Shown piece by piece: positions 24,048 through 35,100 of a stretch of 64,000 nt of DNA. The notes under the pieces were generated by a model. The model was not told the origin of the DNA. It saw only the letters and a list, made by a program, of their open reading frames with translations, and did not search any database. The translations under genes were made by a program, and so were the position numbers. Origin of the DNA: Rheum nobile. Taxonomy: Eukaryota > Streptophyta > Magnoliopsida > Caryophyllales > Polygonaceae. Positions within the stretch are counted from its first letter, which is position 1; each line of letters begins with the position of its first letter. The stretch lies in NCBI GenBank assembly GCA_027886185.1, contig WOAB01000153.1:186001-250000 (forward strand). The letters are read 5' to 3'.

Positions 24048-24689
24048 AATTAGGGTAGAAGTATTACCTTGACCCAATATCGATCCTTCAAGACAATGCC
24101 TCTATCAACTTGCAGAATGTAATTTCCCCAATTAAATAAACTGTAAAAATGTGATCCTCTAGTATATTACATCCTCATTGCCTTCAATGCACGAGCTTTA
24201 AACACAAAAAATACACAAATTCGTACAAGCTTTAAACACAAAATACACAAATTCGAAATCAGTATTAGGCCCGCCTATTAGAGAAACGCATATTCATAGG
24301 GGCATTTCATCAAACACCTTCAATGCACGAGCTTTACACACAAAAATACACAAATTCGTACAAGCTTTAAACACAAATTCGAAATCAGTACATTAGGATT
24401 TGCTCGTATTTTACTTCTCCAAATCCGTACAAGCTTCAGTACTTATGATTTTACTTCTCCAATTCGGTATGAACCTAAATAAAATTGTAAATGTGTTTGA
24501 TGAAATTAAAGTAAAATAGGGTGTTAGATGTGCTTACCGGCCAGCGGAATCGGGTGAGGAAGTCGGAACTCTGGTGAAACCGAGTGCTCGGCGAAAGGAG
24601 AGGAAGTCGGAGCTCGGCGAAGACGACGATACAAAGATATACACAAATTCGAAATCAGTACACTGAATGTTTTTAATTTAATTAGGGTA
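24048..24689. promoter_or_regulatory. CACTA 5' leader/promoter region
   Basis: No ORF. Repeats of AAACACAAA(A)TACACAAATTCGTACAAGC lie between TNP2 and the subterminal array. By position this holds the TNP2 promoter. No specific box was assigned. Confidence 0.5.
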
Positions 24690-25080
24690 GACTTATAGAG
24701 GCGGGCCTAATATGCCCGCCTCTATAAGCTGAATGTAATGAGGAAATAGAGGCGGGCCTCAATGCCCGCCTCTATTGCATACATTTGTTGAGGCGGGCTA
24801 AAATATGCCCGCCTCAACAAAAGTTAATAGAGACGGGCTTTTTCGCCCGCCTCAATTATGTACCATTAGAGGCGGGCCTACATTTGGCCCGCCTCTAATA
24901 CTTTAGCGGAAATATTTTTTCGGAAACTTTTTGAGGCGTATAAATATTTGCCCGCCTCAATAGATTTTTTTGAGGCGTATAAAATAATTATCCGCCTCAA
25001 AAACCTGAAAAACTGATTGCGTAGGTCATTGTTGAGGCGTTTTGAAATATGTACGCCTCTAAAAGGGAGCCTCAAAAAGT
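24690..25080. repeat. CACTA subterminal repeat array (TNP2-gene side)
   Basis: At least five palindromic pairs of AGGCGGGC...GCCCGCCT, e.g. TAGAGGCGGGCCTAA/TGCCCGCCTCTATA, mirroring 16180-16545. Copies nearest the terminus are decayed (AGGCGTATAAA). Confidence 0.9.
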
Positions 25081-25099
25081 GTTTTTTCCACTAGTGCGA

Positions 25100-28000
25100 A
25101 GAAGTGATTGCATGTTTTGGAAGATTATTCAGAGAAGTTTACCACGGGTGAAGTATTCGGCTCCAGAGATGATGCAATTAATTGGGCTAGACAGATTGGC
25201 TTTGATAATCACTTCTGCATCACTATTGGTCGGGATAGAAACCTTGGTGAAGGAAGCCTTCGAAAGACATGGATGTTGTGTGAAAAAGCGGGAATTTACA
25301 TTCCTAAAGATGAAAACAGAGTAAGGCAAAGAACAAGGAGCAAAAAATGTAATTGTCCATTCAGATTGTTGTGTCAAGAAAAACTGAGGGACTCATATAC
25401 AATCAAGGTAGTTGTTGCCTTGTTGGAACCCACAACCATGTCATTGGTGATGATTGTACGAGCATGCATTCGCTGACAGGATGACACCTGAGCAGAAGAA
25501 GTTGTGTAAGGTCATGACAGAAAATCATAATAAACCATCAAAGATTGCAACAACACTTAACCAGGACCCGAACAACTACACTAAAATGAAGCAAGTGTAC
25601 AAGGTCCGACATAGTGGGATGGAAGGAAGAACCGTGGTCCAAGAGTTCTTCCATATGTGCAAGGAGAACAACTACTTTATGGAGTATAGGTCGGATCCAA
25701 CGACAAATAAGATCACCGACATTTTCTTTGCCAATCCAGATTCCATGAAACTCCTAAAGGAATTTCCGTACGTCCTTTTGCTAGACTCTACATACAACAC
25801 AAACATGTTAGTATAACACATCTACATGCTACATCTTCTTGTTGATATGTTATTCATTATGCATAACATATCTACTTGTGCAGGTATGACTTGCCTTTTC
25901 TCGAAATTATAGGAGCCACGTCTACATGGAAGAACTACAATGTGGCGGGGGCGTTTCTACAGCGTGAGAAAGAAGACAACTACGTGTGGGCCGCACAACA
26001 ACTTCTTGAAATGTGTAAAAAGTGTCAAGTAACACCGACATGCCTAGTGACAGATCATGAAAAGGCCTTGATGAATGCGTTAGATAGACTATTTCCAAGT
26101 TCAAAGTCTATCCTCTGTAGGCGCCATGTGAAGAAGAACATAGAGGACAATGCTAGGAAGGTGATGAAGGATAAAAGCTTGGGTACAATGTTTGCAAATA
26201 CATACTACAATTTATTCAAGCAAACAAATGTACCCGGGTACGAGAGGGATTTGCGCTGAATTGAGTCGGAATGGAGGGCTTGTCCACGTCTGACTCAATA
26301 TGTAAGAAACAGATGGCTGATCCCGTATGGGGAAAGACTCGTGTCAGCTTGGATAGATATTGTGTTCACGCTTGGAACTTCCACGACAAACGGGTTAGTG
26401 CATTGTCTAATATGTACTGCATTATGTATTCACTCATTTGCTATATTTTGAGGGCTTTCTGTTATCTGCATAGCTTTTTATTTATGCTATCTGCATAAAT
26501 TGTCCGTCACGTATGGATGCACTTCATACGGGACAGACGAAGTTTTATCGCCCGTCACGTGTGGATGGAATCCACACGTCACGGACGAAAGAGTTTCGTC
26601 CGTCACGTATGAAGTGCATCCATACATGACGGACAGTTTATGCAGATAACAAAAAGATCTCGTATGATCAAACTTTAAACTCTTTTGTAATAAATATAGG
26701 GTTGAAGGAGCACACTCTAGTTTGAAAGACTTCTTGACTACTCCACATGGCAGTCTAGACACGATATTCGATCAATATCATTCAAAGATGGGTAACCAAG
26801 TGAAGGAAATCAATGGGACCTTCAACGAGAGTGCACAACACATGATGACGCTTGTGACAGGAGCTGATGTTTTCAAGTTGTTGAAGTACAAAGTATCTAA
26901 GGTTGCACTTGACCGCTTGACTAAGGAATACAGAAAAGGGGAAAACGGATTTCATGACCATACATGCACATGCCACATGAGGGTAAGAGATGGATTTCCG
27001 TGTGTGCATGACATCGCTAAATATGTGACGAGTTCAATCCCTATTAAGCTTTCAGCGTTGCATCCATTTTGGAGACGATTGATTTTGTCAGAAGTACAAG
27101 ACGAAGGTGAGGCTGAGGTGAAGCACAGAGTCGCGAGATCTTTGATGGATCAATTTTATACGGATCAGTTCCCCAATATGTCAGCAGATGATCAAGAAAA
27201 ATGTGTCTCGCGACTGTACAACATAGCTCGCCCTGAGGGGACTAGTCTACAAGAGTCAACTATTGTGAGGCATAAGGGATGACCAGTGGGAGCTCCAAAC
27301 AAAGATAGCACTAAAAGACATCCTTCTTCATGGGAGTACACAGACAAAGATATGGAAGGGACACCTCCCAAGAAGCAACGAGGTAGGCCACCAAAGCCCA
27401 CTAGTACACCTTCACCAAGCCCTACAGCTCCTACCACTCCTTTGAGGCCATCTCAGGTTAGAGTTCCCAAGAATCCAATGGGTCAAATGTTTTCACCACC
27501 CTATCATGCTCCACAGTCCTTCATTGAAGACTTTGAGCCGTATAAGGGTATAGTTTCATGGTGTATGCACGAACACTTGAACGGTTACTTTGATATTGTT
27601 AGTGATAGAAATTGTGGATACAAAGCCGTTGCAGATCAAATAGGCATCGGGCAGGAACAATGGAGGATCGTACGGCAAGCCATGATTGACAAGGTGAAGG
27701 AAATTTGGTCTATGTATTCTGGTTTGCCTCTTTGAGACGATGCTGCAAAAAATAGTAGACCAACTTACATGGTTTGACTATGGGATAGCCCTAGAGAAGA
27801 CTTGGATGGTGCTTTCAGATATGGGTTGTCTGGTCGCTTCTACATTTAATTGTGCAGTTGTCGTGGTGAGTGGTATAAACGCTACTTTCTTGCCTTTGCA
27901 AGCAGTTCCATATCATCCCAGGGGTGCTAAGCTTAAGACGATATGTATTTGCCATGTTGAGAAGGAGAGTCATTTTATTTCGGTATAGTACTAATCATTA

Positions 28001-28229
28001 TATCATTTTTTTATTGATTATTTGAACCCATTAACTAGGCAAGTGAGTACGTTCTCCATTCTTTTATTAGATGGCCCTATCAGATGAGTCATCATTGCCA
28101 CCCGTATTTACAATGTGGGAGCATGCAAAGGATTCCTCTGCTTCTTGTCTGTATGATCCATTCACTACTCAGTTGATGGCATACGAATCTTCTCCCATAA
28201 GAAAGAGACGAGGTCGCAAGCCGACTTAA
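25100..28229 (+). pseudogene. MULE transposase (FAR1-like, MULE, SWIM, OTU-like domains)
   Basis: Domains in order: FAR1-type zinc-binding N-terminus (25108-25470; VFGSRDDAINWAR, KKCNCPFRL); MULE DDE core (25454-25812, intron 25808-25882, 25883-26397) with Asp in LLLDSTYNTN, LVTDHEKAL and the CRRHVKKN motif; an intron at about 26397-26701; the C-terminal catalytic/SWIM part (26702-27282; CTCHMRVRDGFPCVH fits the CxCxnCxH SWIM finger); a KKQRGRPPKP AT-hook-like linker; an OTU-like cysteine protease domain (27530-27990; DRNCGY with the active Cys, ESHFISV with a candidate His); and a last exon (28072-28229) ending in KRRGRKPT. Breaks: frameshift near 25420-25460, TGA 26257-26259, TGA near 27280, TGA near 27733 with frameshift. 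Inactive. Confidence 0.85.
26487..26652. mobile_element. Foldback/MITE in the MULE intron
   Basis: Near-perfect inverted repeat of about 45 bp: TATCTGCATAAATTGTCCGTCACG... on the left, and the complement of ...TGACGGACAGTTTATGCAGATA on the right. A smaller central palindrome (GTGTGGATGGAATCCACAC) is present. It shares the TCCGTCACG core with the MULE subterminal repeats. Confidence 0.88.
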
Positions 28230-28534
28230 ATGCTATTGTACTCGCACATTGTAATGTTATTGTGATCCATGATTGTAATGCTAATGCTATTGTGATCTAT
28301 GATTGTCATGCATCGACCGACAACTTCCAACAAAGTATCAAATGTGCGATATCAAATAAGCAAAGACGTCCAAATTAGTTTGATTATCATCATAAAACCA
28401 TTCCATAAATTCAAATTAGTTTGATTATCAACAAACTATAAACAAAGACGTCCAAACTCTCAACAAACTACCAACAAAGACATTCAAACTCTCCCTAAAA
28501 TACAACCAAAGTACCAAATGAAAACCTATGTATT
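28230..28534. other. Convergent intergenic gap of the MULE
   Basis: 305 bp between the stop of the transposase gene and the stop of the opposing PMD gene. It contains repeats of TTGTGATC(C/T)ATGATTGT and AACAAA(C/G)ACGTCCAAA. No ORF. Confidence 0.7.
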
Positions 28535-30837
28535 TTAATCTTTGTCGTCCTCCTCCTCATTGCCATGTACGAAGGGTCTGAAGTCTTGAATGCAATGTCG
28601 CACAGTGTCGCACATGTTGTAGAATTGCTCTTCCTCCGCATCATGGAAAGGATTTAGACGATGCAATGCTTGTCCAATGACCTAAAGAAATACGTAAAAA
28701 TTAACTAAGGTAAAGCTTTGATTGTATATGTAAATTAAAAACAAACATCCAATACATATTTTTACCTGGACAGGATCTCTGATGCCAGCATCCTGAGGCC
28801 CGACACATGGGTGTGTACGAGGTATGTACCACTCCATGTAGTCGGCACTGCACGCATATTCATCTAAAGCAGGAGGGCCCATATGTGTGATCCAGATGGA
28901 GTACTGTTCACTTCTTGCATCCCAACTCCAGTTTGAAGCAGAGTCATACTGTACTATATAACTCCTTGATGTTGGGATGTCTGTGCGTTTTGATGGGCTC
29001 TATAACCGGTCGGGGATTCCCCTATACCACTCCAAATTGCCTCGATATCTGATCCGACATATAGGTCTCGGTAATTCTCATAAATGAGATGATCCCATGA
29101 AAAAAGGCATGAGATAACTCCGGCATACTGTAATTAACATAGCCATAGGGTTGTCAGTTAACCTATACAAAATTGGATGCAATTAACACAACTATAAGTA
29201 ACTTTACACAATTATAATACTTTAATATGAGACATAAACCACATCATATGATACTTTCATGCCAAGCTTGCATTAAATCTAAGTCCTCCTTGTAGTTTCT
29301 TCTCTGCCTACTACGAGTCTGCACAGGGTTCCATCACCTTGCATATGGCACATCGTCTCTGAAGTAGGGATTTTGTTCAGGACGAAAGTTAGGGAAGTAT
29401 AGATAGATCCAAGCTTGTACATAAATATGTTTTTACAAACATATCAACCTATATCTTAAATTTAATTAAATAATATAAAAAATAATATGCAACACAATTC
29501 TTACCAGCAACAACGTGTAGCAGGTCGACATCTGACGACATTCATGCCGTGAACACTCGCCCAATGAACGATACATGAATGCCAACGTGCCAGAACCCCA
29601 AGAAAGATTGTGAGTAGCACGAATGTCACTCACATAGGTCAGATAAGGCATGGGTAACATGTGTTGGGACTTGTCGGGAAAGAGGGTCGAGCCCATCAGG
29701 TACAACAGATAACCCGACGCGATCTTCTCATCATCTAGCTCAGTGGTCAAGCAATAATTTTTTAGGTTGTCTGCAGTGAGCCCACGTGTAGCCATTTCGG
29801 GTGTCAAGGAAAAGAACTGGTTGCCCTCATCGCTTGTTCATTGAACAATTCATTTTTGCCCTTGCTGCGATCCTGGAGAGGAAGTCCCATTCCAACCTCA
29901 TCAATCTTGAGGCCCAAAATCATGTAGACATCCAGGAGAGTGATCGTCATCTCTCCAAATGGCATATGAAATGAATTGGTTTCCGGCTGCCATCGCTCCA
30001 CAAATGCATAAATCAAAGGCTGGTCTACATAAGTGTAGATTAGGTCCTGCAAATGTGTGATACAGCTGTTTCGGGCAATATGGCACCATGGAGAGTGATC
30101 GTCTAGCCTCTATTTCTTTAGTTGTTCATACCTGTGCTGAAACGTGAGAGTTTCTCGCTTCTATAAAAAGAACATGTTAGATACAAAAATAAATAGGAAA
30201 ATAATTTAATAACAGCATCAAGTTTTAATAACTTACGATGTCGTGATAAATAAAGTATGTTGTGTGGGCTATGAAGCTAAACAACAGGTTTGGGTTCTGT
30301 AAACCTCTCGCTATAGGTCCTACCAACTTCGGATCTATGGCATCCCGACCTCCAGTCTGTCTACGCTATCTACCATGTTGCCTAGGTTGTGTAGAAGCAG
30401 TCGGTTCCTCAAAGTTAGGCTGTTGAGCGGGCCAAATACCTTGCCCACTCATATCTCCTGGCCACATGGGCCAACCACTAGGCTACTCAGGTACAGGAGG
30501 TACATATCATGTCGGATCCTATAAAACAAATTATTAGAAATAATATTAAATAACCGACGGGTTATTCTCTAAGCATATATATAGTTACTTACCACATCCG
30601 GGTTAACATTCTGGTATATGGGTGGATCGTTAAACACCATGGTGTTCAGTGGCGGTCTGCATATGCCGCTTCCTCCACCGATTCATTTACTGTGCTTGGT
30701 CCCGCCCCGTCACCTCTTTTTGATTTTTTCTTCAAAGGCTCCCTTCTTCGGTATACGATGGCCTCCTAATCTTGTTCTTGTCCCTCACGGACTATGTTCC
30801 GCCTTCGATGGCGGGCAGATTTTGTCTGGCCATCCAT
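28535..30837 (-). pseudogene. Plant mobile domain (PMD/MAIL1-like) protein inside the MULE
   Basis: Proposed start ATG 30837 with a basic Arg/Lys-rich N-terminal exon. The PMD core lies at 30052-29466: LIYAFVERWQPETNSFHMPFGEMTITLLDV is the classical PMD motif (quoted in part: ERWQPETNSFH), followed by ILGLKIDEVG, GYLLYLMGSTLFPDKS and WGSGTLAFMYRSLGE. Further exons follow at about 29270-29400, 28767-29130 and 28535-28682 (acidic C-terminus ending EEEDDKD). Stops in the first exon, near 30108, in later exons, and a frameshift near 29806 show decay. PMD proteins (MAIN, MAIL1, PP7-long-like) are nuclear plant proteins linked to silencing and have been noted in transposons. Here the gene lies tail to tail with the transposase. 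Confidence 0.82.
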
Positions 30838-31145
30838 CTGTAAAAGAAAAAAACAACACATTAGAAACAACAAAAAACAATGAATTTTGCATGCAGTGAA
30901 AAGCCAATTCATATCGTTGAACATATAATAACATCATCCATAAATCACAACACACATACATATAAGAGATAAATCAAGAATCACACAAATTGCAAGAACA
31001 CAACACACATACATATAAGAGATAAATTGATTTAAATCTACACTACTCCAACTTAGCCTTAAGATAAATTCATGAAAAAATTCTGCATGCAATGAAAAAC
31101 AGATCAACAAGATAAATTCTGCATGAAGTTGAAGATGAAAAACAG
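30838..31145. other. No gene seen (PMD upstream region)
   Basis: AT-rich with a short direct repeat (ACAACACACATACATATAAG). By position it is the leader/promoter of the PMD gene. Confidence 0.5.
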
Positions 31146-31275
31146 ATCCGTTCGTGACGGATCAACAAGATCCGTCCGTGATGGATCAACAAGATCCGTC
31201 CGTAACGGATCAACACAATCCGTCCGTAACGGATCAACACAATCCGTCCGTAACGGATCAACACAATCCGTCCGT
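31146..31275. repeat. 24-bp tandem repeat, right side of MULE
   Basis: Five to six copies of CCGTCCGTAACGGATCAACA + CAAT. Each contains the inverted core TCCGT..ACGGA, typical of a MULE subterminal array. Confidence 0.88.
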
Positions 31276-31559
31276 GACGGATAAAACAGATTCGTCTGTC
31301 ACAGACGGGTTGTTCATCTTCAACTTCAGCCATTCAACCATGGCGAGATTCAACACATTCAACCACATCATTTCGAACAACATTTGTCCAGATCCAAGCA
31401 ATTTTTCCGTTTCAAACAACATTTATACAAGTAAATTCAACATTAAACACTTGAACCCTAAAACCTAATTCATCAAAAAAAATTCAAATAACATTCAATA
31501 ATTTCAAAACCATTAAACTAAGCCAAGAACAATGATAGATTAAACTAACCTGTCGGTTC

Positions 31560-31798
31560 GTAATGGACGAATTCGATTGATACGTGACGAATAGAAAGGA
31601 AGAGAGCCAAGAGGACGGATGGAATTTAGGAGAGAGCGAGAGTGTTCTAATTTTTTGGGTGAAATGACGAAGGGGACGAAATTGCTGCTTTTAAGGGCAA
31701 CATCTTCGTCCGTGACACGCGGATTACTTCTGTCCGTCACGGACGGATATATTTGGTCCATCACGGACAAAGCAATGCGGTAAATAGCAATTTACCCA
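31560..31798. repeat. Right subterminal/terminal repeats of the MULE
   Basis: Scattered TCCGTCACGGACGGA and CGTGACG copies end at the palindrome near 31777-31798. TRAPPC8 3' sequence follows directly. Confidence 0.65.
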
Positions 31799-31840
31799 AG
31801 TGTTAAATGACAACAGCCTTAAAGAATTGTTTTTGTATTA

Positions 31841-32151
31841 TTTATTGATAATTTAATACAAATGGATGAAGGCACATAAAATCATAATATCTATCTACTC
31901 CTCCACATTGAAGAAATTCATTCCATACAAATACAATATAGCTGCGTCTATTTGCAACTCGCACAACTTTCAATCCTTCCCCCACGTAGTATTATTTCAA
32001 TCACACGAAATAAATCAAATTGTCACTGTAACCTATTATTCGTTTCATGATTCCGAATCCAAACTAGTTTAGTGCTGCAGCATCCCTGATTTACAAGGCA
32101 AAACAATCTAAAGGCTTACAATCAGTGTCCACACTCAAGACGGAAAAACTT
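31841..32151 (-). promoter_or_regulatory. TRAPPC8 3' UTR with AATAAA signal
   Basis: AATAAA on the minus strand at 31846-31841, 306 nt past the stop codon. It lies only about 45 bp from the proposed MULE end. Confidence 0.6.
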
Positions 32152-35100
32152 TCAAGGCGACTGTAGCACAGTGATGTAGAAAGAACGACCAGCGCAAACA
32201 CCTGAAGACGCGCCAGCATCCTTTTCTTGCTTTTGATTGCTAGATGGCAGCGTCTTCCATTCTAGATTGTAGTAAGAAACGTCGTAAATCCCGGGTGTGA
32301 ACACGCATATTTGGATTGGAACCTCGGTTGTGGATAGCGGTGCCAGCTCAAGTCTGGTAGAGCTTGATCTAGACCACATGAATGGTGAGATGCTCTCTGT
32401 TTGGGCTTTCTTCACGGTTTGGAGCCCAAGGACATCAGTTGTTACTCTCAATTCTTTTACCACTGAAACATCATGCCATCCAATTTGATTATCTGAAGCA
32501 GCTGAGTTGGACTCGCTCGAGTGGTTTGTAGAAATACTGGGGTCGACTGTTCTAATGTGCAACGATACAGCAGCATTTAGTGAGTTATGGACAGTCAATT
32601 TGAATGGTATCTCACATAGTGAAGTGGAGAAGTCATGATGTATGGTTTGGGGACCATCCATTTGCCAATATATCGGGCCTGTACTTGTAAGACTACACAT
32701 GACAAAGAGACTGATTATAAGTGTGAACAGAAATATTTGGTACTCAAATACTCATCTGGATTAATTTCTTGCCTGCAGTGACATGCGTGATGAGAAAAGA
32801 CTCGAGATTGATCTAGGAGTTGCCGGTCACCGCTTCTATGTGGTTGATAAATTAAGATGAAGTCCACAGAATCCAGAGCTCCCTGCTCATGGCAAAGGGG
32901 GAAACGAAAACATCAAGAAAAGAAGCAGCTTGGCCACTTAACTAATCTCTGAAAAAATAGACACCATGATAAATGCATGTACAAAGAAGCTAAGACCTAA
33001 CGTTATCTCCACTTCTTTTATATTTTACATAGAGATAATTCAACATCTTCGGCAGCAGTTACAAGTGCCACAAGATAAAAAATTTGGAATGCTTCACTTG
33101 GTCATGACAATATTCCTGACAATGTGGAAGTGACTGGGCAGGAAAGAACTATAATGCCTTCAATACATGATTTCTCATTCCAAACCTAAACTTGGATTTC
33201 ACACAAAATACCACCTATATAGTAGACTCGAAAATATTAGACGTCAGGAAAGAATGACCAACAGCTCACCTGGTCTGATATTTCTTGCAGCAATCTCTCA
33301 TGATGATGGAAATCAGCAACCGGAGACCTGGATATGTCAAACAGCGCCTTGTTTTCAGCCTGACTACCTAGACTTACGTGGGAACAATCAATATCATCAT
33401 TGGAGACCTCATCTTCAGATGAAACTGCTTTACGAACATTCTGAATCAAAACGGCAGGGGAAATTTAGTAAAGAAGAAAGGCAAGACAAAAAATGTGACA
33501 TGAAAAAAGAAAAAACATCTTAAAATGATGCAAAGACAGAATTGTCTAGCCAAAACAGAAGCCTAGCTCCTGTAAAAAACTTCACACAAGAGTTGCTCAA
33601 TCTCTAGACAGATGTAGAACGTGCTCACAGAAGTTGTATCAAGCATGCAGTCAGAGTCGTGCTAGTAAATCAAGATTAAAAGATCTCATGTTAGACAGGC
33701 TAAGTATATATACAACATAATTTAAGGAGAAAAAACTTAGGGAGGTAAAAGACAATAACAAGGAATCTTTTACTGCTCTACAGGGAAGGAAAAGTATCAA
33801 GGGGGATATATAGGATGCAAAACAAACCTTCAACTTAAGAAAGGATGATAATACTTGTCCAGCCGTCATGTGCTTCCATGGGGTGTCAAATGGTTGAAGC
33901 ATAGTCAGCTCCCACTGGCTCCCAACAGCTGATAATTGATGAATCTGGAAGTTCTCAGAACTAGTCTTATTCACCACATCCATGCGAACGAGCACTTCTT
34001 GCAAACTTGAAGGGTGATGGCTGATTTTAAAGCTCACATCTAATGCCGGCAGGACCTGCAGGGAAATCAGATTGTAGCCATGTGGTGGTAGACCAGAATG
34101 AACTAATTGAAGTATACATATATGATTAAGTCAAGCCGTTTATCTCATATTGCAAATTTGCAACCATATATTTGCTCATTAACATGAACATATAAAGTGA
34201 TTTGCATGCAATACATCTTGGAAAAAAATTGTAAATAACTTTATACTGTGTATATAAACACAATTATATAAATGCATAAAATAGATACAAGGTAGAGAAG
34301 ATAGGAAGAAAATGTTCTATACAAATGCTTGCCTCCAAATTGTAGGTCATGCGCAGGGTTCTATATCGCATGGCACTAGACGTATCATCAACCTCATAGT
34401 ATATTACAATGTGCAGTGATGTGGTTCCAGATTCAGCAGCACGTAGCCACATAGGACACCGGAATGGTTCTTCTCCTTGAATTACCAAATCCTGGAAAAT
34501 AGTTGAAAGTATTAAGTTCAAAAACCAACTATAGTACGTAGATATGAATGACTGATCTTCCTCAATCTATAAGAAATCTACCTTTGGGAAATGGAAGCAA
34601 GATAGCATTTCCTTGCCTTTAGCTAGGATATTAGCATTCATAGGACTTCCGTCGGTAAGGCAATCAGGGAATTCTGCATTTATTGCTTCAGGATTGCCAA
34701 CCAGAAGAAATCTAGGGTGACTTATCTTCATTTTTACATTCTGTCAAAGTGATCAACAAGTCATATGAAAATTATGTTGGTATACAACTATACAAGCATG
34801 TGTTTTCACATTCCATTTTCTGGAAGACCTAAAATTCATATGAGAATACTTGGAATTTGAAATTCTAGTTTTGGTTGTTAATTTCTTGGTTAAATTGTAT
34901 AACAAGGTTATATAGGATTGACTATCATAATACAAATAGTGAGGTGTTATACAGATTACTCCATATTAGAGGGTTACCAATTTCAAGAAGTTCTCCACCA
35001 CGTCAAATGGTCAAACATAATTACATAGGTGTATCATACAGACTACCATAAAACAAAAATCAGAGAAAAGAATTCAGCCATATCACTCACGCATAAACTC

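Larger units (their letters stand above)
16159..25096 (-). mobile_element. CACTA (En/Spm-type) DNA transposon
   Basis: The element begins CACTAGTGGAAAAAACCC and ends with the inverted copy (TTTTTTCCACTAGTG). It is flanked by CGA at 16156-16158 and 25097-25099, the 3-bp target duplication typical of CACTA. Length is 8938 bp. Both genes lie on the minus strand: TNP2 transposase (20568-23870) and a TNP1-like protein with a ULP1 protease domain (about 16822-20283). Palindromic AGGCGGGC repeats fill both subterminal regions. It is inserted in the MULE transposase gene. Confidence 0.95.
15766..31798 (+). mobile_element. Mutator-like element with transposase and PMD gene (boundaries approximate)
   Basis: The element is defined by a plus-strand MULE transposase (15921-28229, split by a CACTA element), a convergent PMD gene (28535-30837), and arrays of TCCGTCACGGA-type repeats at both sides (15766-15857; 31146-31275; 31560-31775). 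The right end may be the palindromic GGGTAAATTGCTATTTACC seen on the minus strand near 31777-31798. No matching left terminus or 9-bp target duplication was found, so the ends are provisional. Without the CACTA insertion the element would be about 7 kb. Confidence 0.7.

Noticed and set aside
16180..25080. CRISPR-like array from the regularly spaced AGGCGGGC repeats
   Set aside because: The context is a eukaryotic CACTA transposon; repeats are inverted pairs with variable short loops, not direct repeats with spacers, and no cas genes are present.
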